Assembly (NCBI GenBank): GCA_017562135.1
Contig: QEYB01000448.1
Span: forward strand, 1,612,001-1,676,000
DNA length: 64,000 nucleotides
Source: Dipylidium caninum
Taxonomy: Eukaryota; Platyhelminthes; Cestoda; Cyclophyllidea; Dipylidiidae
Reading direction: 5' to 3'
The translations under genes were made by a program, and so were the position numbers. The notes under the pieces were generated by a model. The model was not told where the DNA came from. It saw nothing but the letters and a program-made list of their open reading frames with translations, and did no database searches. This document shows, in pieces, positions 12,059 through 21,135 of the stretch; the first letter of the stretch is position 1; each line of letters opens with the position of its first letter.

Positions 12059-15000
12059 AGGAAGATTCTTCGCAGCCTTTGACAACTCCCATGCCCCAGG
12101 TTAACTCTGGTCTTCCATCTCATGACTCTATTGCATCACTACACCGGACAACTGCTCCGAAGCGCTCCTTGTTGAAAACGCGAGCCCCTAGGAGCTCCAC
12201 CGTTCGGGATCTTTCCGGTCTCCTTTCGAGAGATGAATCGAAAAGTCCCAGCTCTCCTGGTTCCTCTGCGGATGAAGACCCGAAGCGTTCTAAAGCGGAG
12301 AAGTCCCTAAGTGATTCTGAGTGCAGCCCTTCTGATTCACTAGAGGCTTCTTCAAGTGGACGTCCCAGACCGCTCTTTCAGCGCAGAACCAGAAATCACT
12401 CTGCGCCCGTATTTTTAACATCACTAGAAAATTCTGTTGCCAAAACCTCAGGTTCGCCAGAAATAGTTTGCGAAGTAAGTGTTTTCTTATGTGCTCTTGC
12501 CTTTTGACTTGGTTTAAAACGATTTGACTATACTGCCTCTTGTCCTAGCTGTCACGAATTCCCAAACGTCGTTTACAAAAGTTGTTGAGGAACGAACCCA
12601 ACTACCATCCAAACAATGCATTCCTCTACTATGTCGATCCAGTAAGTCACAGATTCTCACTTATCCTTAGGCTTTCATGTTTTATGTATTTGATACATCA
12701 CTTTATATGTTGTCTTTGTTAATTAAACCCATGTTCTGCAACGCTTCCATCCAATTAACCGCGTTTTTCCCTCGCCACGAAGAGCTGTTTCCTTTTACTG
12801 GAAAACTCTATTGTCTGGTTCTTGGGCGGCCAAAACAAGTACCCATCTGTCACGCGCCCCGTAATACGTGTTTGTTGGGGGAAAAGCTGGCATTGTTACG
12901 TCTCTATTCGTTATACAGTCATCCCATGTGTTGGGTTATTACCTACTGGCTTGGGTTTCTACTTCTGCAGAAAGCGGGGCTTAATGTGCTCCTGTGGCGT
13001 CGAGGGTTTACACAGCCGTCTCGTAACGTTTATTGCGTTGGTGGTCATTAGCGCAAAAAAGGGAGAGTTTCTCGCTAACTTCATTAAACTCATGTGATGT
13101 TAAGTCTTATTGTCCCGAATACAGGCTTACTGATTTACTGAGCAGCGTCTTGTGTAACCTGAGCCCTGAGTGGTGACTCCGAGTCGGGCGCTGCGCAGCA
13201 CTCGTGTGTGTGTGTGTCTGTGCTCGTGTGTTTGTGTTTGTGTGTGTATGTCTGGTTCCGTGTGACACCCTGCGATCAGCTGATTCCTGGCTGCCCCGCC
13301 CAGCTGTTCGCGTTGCTTGTGTCCCACGCGTGCCTGTGCTGACGTGTCTGTAGGCAACGTATTCCACACGTCTTATGCACACGCGTCCGCTCGCTCGCTC
13401 GCTCGCTCGTTCACACACACACGCACACACACAGACACAAACACACGAGTGCGTGGTGCGCGCTTAGACTCGGGTATGAATGCACTCGACACCTCGTCTC
13501 CGCGCACGCACCTCCCGTAGCGTGCGTGCGTCCGTGCTCGTGTGCGCAGGTGCGTGCGTGCGTGCGTGCGTGCGTGTGTGCGTGTGTGTGTGCGTGTGTG
13601 TGTGTGTGAATGTGAATGTTGGAGTAAGCCACCAATGCGTTAGTGACACGCGAATCTAATTCCCCGTACGTACAATTGTTGACAAATGGCGATGATGATC
13701 TTAATGCTTCTAATTTACAGGTCGCGGAGGACAAGGTTGACGCTAATCTTCGCAATGAGGCTGTGCATAGTCTGCGTTTCATGCATAATGCTTTTTTTAC
13801 ACTTTCTGCGGAAGCATTCTGCAAGGCAGTTAATCTAATTGACCGCTTCATTGTCAAAGTGAAGGTAAGCTCTAAATTCTGTTGCCTTCATGGATGCTCT
13901 CGTCAAATTCTCGCACTTCTCTCTCCCGCCCGCAGGTTAAACCGAAGTATATGGCTTGCGTCGCTGCGGCGGCATACTACGTCGCAGCCAAACTGGTCGA
14001 GTCTACTCCGGTAAGTTGGTCCCACCAGCCTCGTGAGGTGCGGCATCTCGAGACACGAGCGCCTTGCTCACTGGCCATGTGTTTTCGTAGTTCACAATAC
14101 TCGTTGGAAGTGTTAGTTTCACTTTCGAGATGTGTCCTGGGAGCGAACACCCCCTCCCCGTCCGAGGACGAATAGAATAGGCTTATCCCCTCTCTAACCT
14201 CCCCCCTCTCTCTACAGTTTGCAATTTGTCATACCTTCTACTGAACCATCGGTGTTTATTTAATGTCCTGGTCTATTTACTCCTGCGTCCTGGGCTCTTG
14301 AGCGCTACGAGTTGTTTTCTTTTTTGTTATCTAGGAGCTCGGAGTGCCGAGTCCAGACGCTCTAGTGCAAATCTCACATTGTGGTGGAACAGCGGCAGAT
14401 TTGCTCCGCATGGAGGATATATTGACCTCGAAGTTAAATGGAGATCTACACGGCGTCAATGCCTTTGATTTCCTCCATCTCTTCGCTTCGACGGCCATAG
14501 TTCTACCCGAGAGGGGAGCTGTTTCCCCAAGTTTCAGCGATGGCGGTGCAGATGGGACGCATTCTACAGACGATGAATTTTTCCGGGGACAGGCTCTGTT
14601 TCCCCCGCATTCGCTGCCGGAGTCGGGCAGTGGTGAAATTACCACCCCGCTTACGAGGAATCCGCAGAGCCGTCGTATGTATGACATCTGGAGTGCCATG
14701 ACCAGCCGACTGGTGGTTGCCTTGTGCTCTCTCGAAATCTACCGTTTCAGACCGGCCACAGTCGCCTTAGCGGTGCTGCACCATTTTCGTGTGGCAGAGG
14801 TGGCCGCTCTGGCTGAGCTTTGTGATGTAAGTCCCTCGTCGGCACTCGACTTTCAACCCATTGGATGGACAACTAACCGGTCGACTTGACTCGCCCCACA
14901 GGTCCAGATGAATGACGTGCACCAGTGCTCGGCTCTGGTTGAAGAGCTCTACGATGTTTTCTACCGCGGCTCCCATCCTAGCAGTCGCAAAGCACTCGCG

Positions 15001-15096
15001 TGGACTCTGTCCAAACGCACTCTTCTTCGTCTTGGTTGCTCCAGTCCTACCACACTGGACACCATCTCGGAGGACTGTGAGTACGTTAAGACATGA
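12055..15096 (+). CDS. Cyclin of the G/I family (six exons)
   Basis: Predicted exons are 12055-12474, 12549-12641, 13721-13864, 13936-14010, 14335-14826 and 14902-15096. All have GT-AG boundaries, internal junctions are in phase 0, and the product is 472 aa. Residues 1-140 are Ser/Pro-rich and unlike known domains. The cyclin box follows: the lead-in RLQKLLRNEPNYHP, then VNLIDRFIVKVK, then KPKYMACVAAAAYYVAAKLV, then LLRMEDILTSKL and NAFDFLHLF. The pattern of a cyclin-box Lys with conserved LDRF and RMED is that of cyclin G/I; LNGDLH...DFLHLF and the exon-6 segment resemble cyclin I most, while the lead-in resembles cyclin G. A roughly 50-60 residue acidic/Pro/Ser insert sits inside exon 5 after DFLHLF. 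The family acts in cell-cycle, DNA-damage and CDK5-linked control. G versus I assignment is left open; the family assignment is firm. Confidence 0.92.
13203..13250. repeat. (GT)n-rich block in cyclin intron 2
   Basis: The sequence is dominated by GTGTGT with TGTTTG interruptions. It is the first of three purine-pyrimidine alternating blocks in this intron. Confidence 0.8.
13386..13445. repeat. (GCTC)n plus (CA)n block in cyclin intron 2
   Basis: Tandem CGCT tetranucleotides are followed directly by a long CA/CACG run on the plus strand. This run is complementary in type to the GT-rich block about 130 bp downstream. Confidence 0.8.
13519..13612. repeat. (GTGC)n and (GT)n block in cyclin intron 2
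   Basis: Tandem TGCG tetranucleotides pass into a GTGT run. Together with the CA block upstream it forms an imperfect large inverted repeat, and the alternating GC/GT sequence is of the Z-DNA-forming kind. Confidence 0.8.
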
Positions 15097-15713
15097 CTGC
15101 GTTTGTCCGGCTCCTTGTGCATTTTGTTGACTACGTCAATTGTCTCGTGTATTGTAGAATCGACAAAGAAGACAACTTGCAATTCATGTTCGAGCCTTAA
15201 TGCTGGTCATCCGCGTCATCGTCATTCACTTGTCCACTCCACATTCTTCTTGCATTTCTTCGGACGAAAGCCGACCCCCCCACCTCCCTGTAAAAGGCAT
15301 GCATTCGCGCAGTCTAATCCTTCTCCTTCCGCCATGAGGTGTTCTCTCTCCGTCTCAGGTTTGCGCTAGCCACAACGACCGGGACGACGTGCGACTTTTT
15401 CTCGTGGATGCAGATCTTATAAGATCGGTCCACATCACATCAAACGTCATCGGACCAGGCCCCTTCACCGATTTTTCTCGCGTATCATGTGAAGTAGGCG
15501 ACAATAGACTCGTTGAGTAGAAAAGCAGCAGCAGCAGGCGAGCGATGTGTAACGAGATTCAGTCGATGTCGTCCAGCCCGGCGTTCACCTCTCCCCGCGG
15601 CACGCGCCCACCGTCTCCAATGTATCCCTCTGTGCTCGGTGACCAGCTGTCTTTCCACCTAATCGGAATTTTCTGTACTCCTCCCAAGGCCGGCCTCTCG
15701 ACCCCTCAATCTG

Positions 15714-15742
15714 TGATGATGATGCTGCTGATGATGATGATG
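15714..15742. repeat. (GAT)n/(CTG)n microsatellite
   Basis: Trinucleotide repeats (GATGATGAT, CTGCTG, GATGATGATGATG) lie in the probable 3' UTR of the cyclin gene. The run of Met codons seen in one frame results from this repeat. Confidence 0.6.
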
Positions 15743-16207
15743 GCTAGTGCCACACCTCTCGCTCTCCCTCATTGAAAGGTTGTTGCATTTACACTCGCAG
15801 ACATTTCTTACTTTCCCCTTCCCCTCCCTCTCCTCCCCCCGCCCAACAACAATAACATTCACTACTCTCTTGTTTGCCGTGTTTTTACCATCCCTCATTT
15901 TGAGCTTGTGCCATTTTATATGAATGTAAACCAGGAAACAAAAAGAGGAAAAGGAGGCTTGTCTCCTCGCCAAAAAAGCCGAAACAGAAAAAAAAGAGGA
16001 ATATGCATACACGAATCCATGTGCGCGCACCTGAGCACACACCCCTCCCGTCCGTCACTTTCTTCCCTTCCTGTGTGTGTGCTTGTCTGTGCTCCCCGGC
16101 GTTCCGCTGCGTGCGCGTGTGCGTGCTGTGAGAATTTGTACCCTCCCCCCACCTCCCTCCTCCAAGTGACCGCGACACTCACGAAAGCAAGTCGTTCTGT
16201 GTTGCCG

Positions 16208-16213
16208 AATAAA
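16208..16213 (+). terminator. Polyadenylation signal AATAAA
   Basis: This canonical hexamer lies about 1.1 kb after the cyclin stop codon. It is the first one I find downstream on that strand. Confidence 0.45.
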
Positions 16214-17188
16214 AGTAATTTGTTACCAATTCTCGGTCTCCCCTTGTTATCCTCACGAGAGACCCGGGTCTCTTCTCCCTCCCCCCCACCCCCACGGTGC
16301 CGGGCTAAGCCCTCTTAATGCGCCCGACTGGGGCTCTGGGTGGGCGCAGTTGGCCAAACCCTTCGCTGTCTTACACAACGCAAAATTCCTGTGATGTGCG
16401 GCCGCCGGGCTCGTTGTGGAACCCCGCGGTTTTTCTGTCTGTCGCTTATGGCTCCCGAAGGAGTGGGGTGGGGTTCGGCAGGGGTCTGTCCGCATTCAGC
16501 GTTGGTCGGTCCCCTAGACTAGTCGGCACGATGCTGGCTCCTGTAAGGAGCCCAGGTGGTTTTCCTTTGGCCTCATGGCGCCTTCTCGCCGGCAGACAAT
16601 CCTCTCCCTCCCCTTTTTCCTGTTCTTCTGACCGCCGGTGTCATTTCAGTGATTGGTAGGGTCGCAATCTCGCCAACGTGTCATGCGTACAGCGGATTTT
16701 TGCGCAATTCCTTTTTGAAATAAGCCTGAGAATTTGACTCCACCTTTTCAACTCCTTCGAGGAAATTTTTTTGAGCCTCGGTTGTGTCTTTGCCTTGAGC
16801 TGACTCCAGTTCGCATTTCGTTACGAGCTTGTTTCCTTCAATAGGTGGGCGATGCAGTAATGGGATCTCGAAACACGAATACGTCCTGTTTGGCCCCTGT
16901 CGAGGGCACTGCTGTGCTTCTCGTGGTGGCAAGCACTGGTGTCAGTTATCGCTTTGTATGACATCCGGACCGATCAAACTCTGCCCACCGGTTGCGGGCT
17001 GAAACGCGGTGGTCGGGTGGGCCGCTTCCACAAGCCGTGCGCGCTCGGCTCGAGAGTCCTCCCCGGGCGGGTCGAGTCACGTTCGTCGAAGCAGCTTGGG
17101 TTTTGAGTTAAAAGCCAATGTAGATTTCCTCACATGAACCGTTTGCCATCCCCGCGGGTAAACGCCGTAGAGACAGAGATTAAACAAT

Positions 17189-17206
17189 ACACACACACAC
17201 ACACAC
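17189..17206. repeat. (AC)n microsatellite
   Basis: About nine AC dinucleotides lie in gene-free sequence. Confidence 0.75.
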
Positions 17207-17705
17207 CATTTTGGCGAGGGCGATCATGCAAATTGAGACCGAGTCCGCGTAAATCAGTGTTCCACCTGATAGCGCGCGGGTCTTAGTCCTAGCCGGGGAG
17301 ACAAATGGGTCCCATTAGCGTTGGAAATTGCCGACGATAAATGCACTCCACCATTCGCAAGGAGGATTGTAAAAAGTGGAAATTGTGAATCGAATTTTGC
17401 TGCTGTCTTGAGGAAACATTGCTGAAAATACGGCAGCGGGAAATGGGCCTTCGAAAGGCACAGGGCGGTGGGTGTCACACTGTCAAGACTGTATTTTCCC
17501 CATTAAACGCTCGGTGACGAGCCGGTCCACACGGAACACTAATTGCGAGAGCGCCTTTTATCAGGACGAATTCATATTTTTTTTTAAATGTAAACTTACA
17601 AAAGGCATAGTTTTCGCCTACCACACAAGACTTTGCCATATGGTAAAACAATCGGTCTTTTTTCTGCTTGCGAATTTAAATGAAACTTTTCCGCCATACA
17701 TGTAG

Positions 17706-17748
17706 GTGTGTGTGTGTGTGTGTGGGTGGGTGTGGGTGGGTGTGGGTG
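17706..17748. repeat. (GT)n and (GTGGGT)n repeat
   Basis: A GT run is followed by three near-identical GTGGGTGGGT-type units on the plus strand. The clustered G triplets could form a G-quadruplex-like structure; that is inference. Confidence 0.65.
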
Positions 17749-19544
17749 ACTTTCACAAGCGAAAAAGGATTTCGAGACGATGTGTTGCACACGACACGGA
17801 CACACGAAGCAGGGTCCTTCGGGGGGAAAAACCCTCCTCGGCGGCACCGCGTGTGCCGCGTGACTCACCGCCTGCTTTGGGTCACCCGTGGGTGTCGTCC
17901 ACGCGGGGCAGCGCATTTCCCGACAAAATCCCCCTTTTGTCTGATTTTTATCCGGCTCGGAGGCAGAAGAGAAGGCCGACCTCTCGAGACGTGTAGAGCA
18001 TGCCGGACAAGTGCCTGGGCGTTGCGGCGCAGGCGGTGGCGGTGGCGGTGGCAGGGAGAACGGGGAGGGCGGGGACGGGAGGGTGCGACCCGTCGTCCGT
18101 AACTTCGCACTGTTTCATCGATGATGAGGTGCTTCGTCGCGCATGTCACATGATGTGGTGTATGCGAGTTGCGCACCGGGAGGACGCCGGTGACTAATGG
18201 TCCCACGTCGTCATTAGGGTTCTCTCCGCCATCGCCACCGCCGCCCTCTTCGCCAGGGGCCAGCCAAGGCCGCCGGGTCGATAGGCGGATCACATGACGC
18301 TCCGGAAAGTTCGGCCCGTGACGACATCGCTTTAACCGAGGCGCCGGGACGGCGAGGCCTCGGCCACCAGTGCTTCCACTCGGCGGCAGAGTTAACAGAT
18401 TCGCCTCTCTGCGCCACCCCAACTGAAGGCGGTGGGCATCGCCTCGTGGGCGTTTGAACTTTTGGCGGATTTTTGCCAAAGAGGGAAGCACAATAGGTTT
18501 GCTCGTAACACATCTATCATTGTTCATTCGTGCGCTGTTACAAAAGTCAACATAAGTTTGGGTAATTCCACCAGCAGATGATTGAGACGGAGTTAATTTC
18601 GACCATATCCCACACCCCCTTGTCGAGATTTATTGCTAAAATGTGTCTCTCGGGGAATGTGAATGCCAGAAGAAGGTGAATATGCGCATGACTTGGGCTC
18701 CCACTGAAGAAGGCAGCAGCATATGCCTGAGATTCTCACTCAGGTTTAAATACCTCGCTTCTTGTCACTGTAGACACCAAGATTCATTTGTCTTTCCTTC
18801 CTGCCTTCCAGGCCCGCAGGAAGTGTGGACGCGGGACTGCGTCCCACCGCCCTCTCCGCCGTCAACTGGCGTCAACGTAGTGGAAGAGCCCACTTAAGAT
18901 CCATTTTATGAATAATGCATGCAACAAATGCTGGTAATAATGTTGGGCATAAAATCGGAGTATACTGAGGCCGATAATGGCGAAAATACTTCCCAGTGGT
19001 TAATCTCAATTTAACAATGCCCAAATAACTCCATGTGATATCTAAGCACATTAATAAACCCAGGGCAACTCGGTCAAGGACTTGACATTTATCGCTAATG
19101 TTGCTCTGCTGATTAAAAAGGATTCGTGCTGTTCCCACATTTGATCATTTGACTACAGCATGTTCCCATCCAGGTGTAGTTCTACTGGCGAATCGTCGTC
19201 ATCTTTGAGGTCGTGGAAACTTCTTAATTAGAGGGTTAAGCGAGAATGCATGGTCATCTTCATTTTGCCTCGCATCGGACATTGACTTGCGGTTGCGGGA
19301 CGATTGGAGTAGGCCTTATTTAGAATTTCAGAATTGTCCTGAGGAAAGAAGGCTAAACGGCTGAACGCAGATGCGATAGCCGCTTTCACTTTATGAGAAA
19401 GTGGAGCAACACACACTCCTCCGTGGTTAATTCGCCCAAAATTACCGTGGTTGAGGGGCTGTGTAGATAGCATCTGGCCAATCTCGCTCTGGGGTGCATC
19501 CCAATCCGATTGCCTACTCCCCTTCCCCATATTTCTGTGTTCGC

Positions 19545-19820
19545 ATGGCTGGAAATCATCCCCCCCCCCGCCCCACTTGCTGCGTCCACTACTGCGAGGC
19601 GGCGGTCAACTGCCACCATGTCGTCCTGGACACCGGCGATCCGCAGACCCGCCTCAGGCCTGTCCGCGTTCAGAGGCGCACGCCGCGGGAGACGAGCTCG
19701 TGCAGCGACGAAGGGCGCCTCGGGAATTCGCCCACCCCTCAGGACTGCCCCCATTTGAGTAAACACACGCGCGCCTGCCACCCTCTGTGTCACTACGCGG
19801 ATGACGGCCCACTTTGCTAG
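19545..19820 (+). CDS. Candidate Cys-rich exon or small ORF, unknown function
   Basis: From ATG at 19,545 a frame of 91 codons runs to TAG at 19,818. In the 81 codons before the stop about 65 end in G or C, a strong third-position bias not seen in its other frames. The residues are rich in cysteine with clusters such as PTCCVHYCEA and RACHPLCHYADDGPLC, which suggests a disulphide-bonded secreted domain. No signal peptide is obvious, so if real it is more likely an internal or terminal exon. I do not recognise the family. A possible GTAAAC donor lies inside it near 19,759. The local bias could also reflect general GC richness. Confidence 0.3.
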   Translation: MAGNHPPPRPTCCVHYCEAAVNCHHVVLDTGDPQTRLRPVRVQRRTPRETSSCSDEGRLGNSPTPQDCPHLSKHTRACHPLCHYADDGPLC

Positions 19821-20343
19821 AAGCCAATTACACCCGTGCAAATAAGCACTCGGCAGCTTTGCATCGTGTTTACACTTTTCAGCGTTTCAATACACCGCCT
19901 CCTCCTGCCTGCCTTAAAAATGGTCCCAATGCCGCCTTGTGGTGCCTCTCCTTAGGAGGAAAACTTAACTCGATGCTTGCCGTTGCTCCTCGCCTCATTT
20001 CTTAATCAATTCCCCGTTTTATAGGAGTTGCTTCGAGTGTCCCCACTCTCCCCTAGTATATGAAAGCGGAAGAGAAGCATTGAAAAAAAAGTTATTTCGC
20101 CAGACAGCTTAATATATTAAGCCAAATGCGAGTATTAACTGGGTAGATTAAGCGCTTACACAGACGAGGAGACAGTTTAAATATCACCGAGGGTTACAAT
20201 AAAACCGAGCGTGTGCGTAGTGTCAAAGCCTATCTCCGATCTTATCAACTTGTCATCGGATGAAGACGCCCCTCGGTGGGCACTGACTAACACCACTCAG
20301 TCAGTCGGCTGTAGTGCATAGTTTTGGAGGGGAGGACTTTTTT

Positions 20344-20493
20344 CTTGTAGCAAATATTCACACAGCACCGGGTGTCGGAGACGGGGCGGCCACTGTCCAT
20401 ACAGTCAGCGTTGTTACACGCCGAGGTGGGCGCGTGGTTCACCGCCCCGTCGAAATGGCAAGAGGACGGGCACCCGAACTCGCTCGGCAACAT
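20344..20493 (-). CDS. Candidate WAP-like Cys-rich exon, unknown gene
   Basis: Reading the minus strand from an ATG at 20,493, about 41 of 50 codons end in G or C. The peptide has eight cysteines, with the spaced pattern C-x3-C early and then ACNNADC followed by TRCCVNIC. The order C-x3-D-C ... R-C-C-x3-C is reminiscent of a whey acidic protein (WAP) four-disulphide core, though spacing is not canonical and the cysteine count is low. An in-frame TGA lies just upstream, so an exon would have to begin between it and the ATG. The same third-position bias is shared by one plus-strand frame, so the strand is not certain. The homology is suggestive only. Confidence 0.3.
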
Positions 20494-20837
20494 GGACGTG
20501 GCGGCTCATGACCTGGGGCACCGTCTCCGCGGGGAGCATGCTGAAAACCATATTTCAGGGTGAAAAGCGATCAAGAGTTGACAGGTAATGACTTTTCGTA
20601 GGGCGAAAGAAAGAACACTAGCTGGGATGTTCGTATAACAAAAAAACAATGATTAAGGCTGAATAAAACATTCTTGCAGTTATTCTGTTTCAAAGGTGTG
20701 GAAACTACCTCCAGACTTGAAGTATTGTTACTCTCTGCGCGTAGTATTTCCGCGCAAACCGAGCCCATGCTTGACGTTGGATTCCCGCTAATAGAGAAGA
20801 CGTATTCTCCCCCGGGTAATGAACATTCTGGCTAGTC

Positions 20838-21135
20838 GTTGCTCCGCCCCGCCTCGCCTCGCCCCGCGCTCTCGCAGTCGCCCTCGCCCCTCCTCCCCCT
20901 CCCCACCAAGCCCGCCACCCTCGCCTTCCTCTGTTCACCTATCTCTTTGCTCAGCCTTCCGACTAATTTTGGCCTCATGGTCCCCTGCCATTGGCTCAGC
21001 ACCACCTGGAAGTGCTACGCCGCACGCGGTTTATCAACACTTGCGCGCGCGACGCGGCCTCTCGCGGCGATCGATGATGTGAGCGTGCGTCCCTGGGCGC
21101 GCGCACGTGCGCACGGGCGCGCATAAGCTCCGCCC
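20838..21135. promoter_or_regulatory. GC/CpG-rich promoter-like island
   Basis: This 300-bp stretch is strikingly GC- and CpG-rich compared with its surroundings. It carries GC-box-like CCGCCC motifs near 20,842 and 21,130, an inverted CCAAT box (CATTGGC) near 20,988-20,995, and a perfect 12-bp palindrome GCGCACGTGCGC (21,101-21,112) with a CACGTG E-box core. Such a cluster is typical of a promoter. It lies within 1.5 kb of both cysteine-rich candidate exons. No transcript start can be assigned. Confidence 0.4.

Larger units (their letters stand above)
12642..13720 (+). other. Cyclin intron 2, microsatellite-rich
   Basis: This 1,079-nt intron runs from a consensus GTAAGT donor to a TTTACAG acceptor. 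It contains three blocks of alternating purine-pyrimidine repeats. Apparent His/Thr-rich and Ala/Arg-rich open frames on the minus strand here are translations of the repeats, not genes. Confidence 0.85.
15097..16213 (+). other. Probable cyclin 3' UTR with polyadenylation signal
   Basis: No coding motif is seen after the cyclin stop at 15,096. The stretch holds a GCA run near 15,523-15,537, a GATGAT/CTGCTG run near 15,714-15,742, and pyrimidine-rich sequence. The first clear AATAAA after the stop lies at 16,208-16,213, so the mRNA could end shortly beyond it. A GTGAGT donor at 15,077 and an AG acceptor at 15,156-15,157 might also be spliced; that junction would create a TAA, so the protein end would hardly change. 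Confidence 0.5.
16214..19490. other. No supported gene; simple repeats
   Basis: No exon chain is visible. The stretch includes an AC run (17,189-17,206) and a GTGT/GTGGG run (17,706-17,748). A 220-codon minus-strand open frame at 17,865-18,527 lies in GC-rich sequence where stops are rare. It has no motif and no codon bias, so I do not call it a gene. Confidence 0.5.

Noticed and set aside
13107..13857. His/Thr- and Ala/Arg-rich open frames over the cyclin intron
   Set aside because: These are translations of GT/CA and GTGC microsatellites. The cyclin splice model explains the region.
17865..18527. 220-codon open frame on the minus strand
   Set aside because: The region is GC-rich, so stops are rare. 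There is no motif, the composition is Arg/Pro-rich as expected from GC content, and other frames are open over the same stretch.
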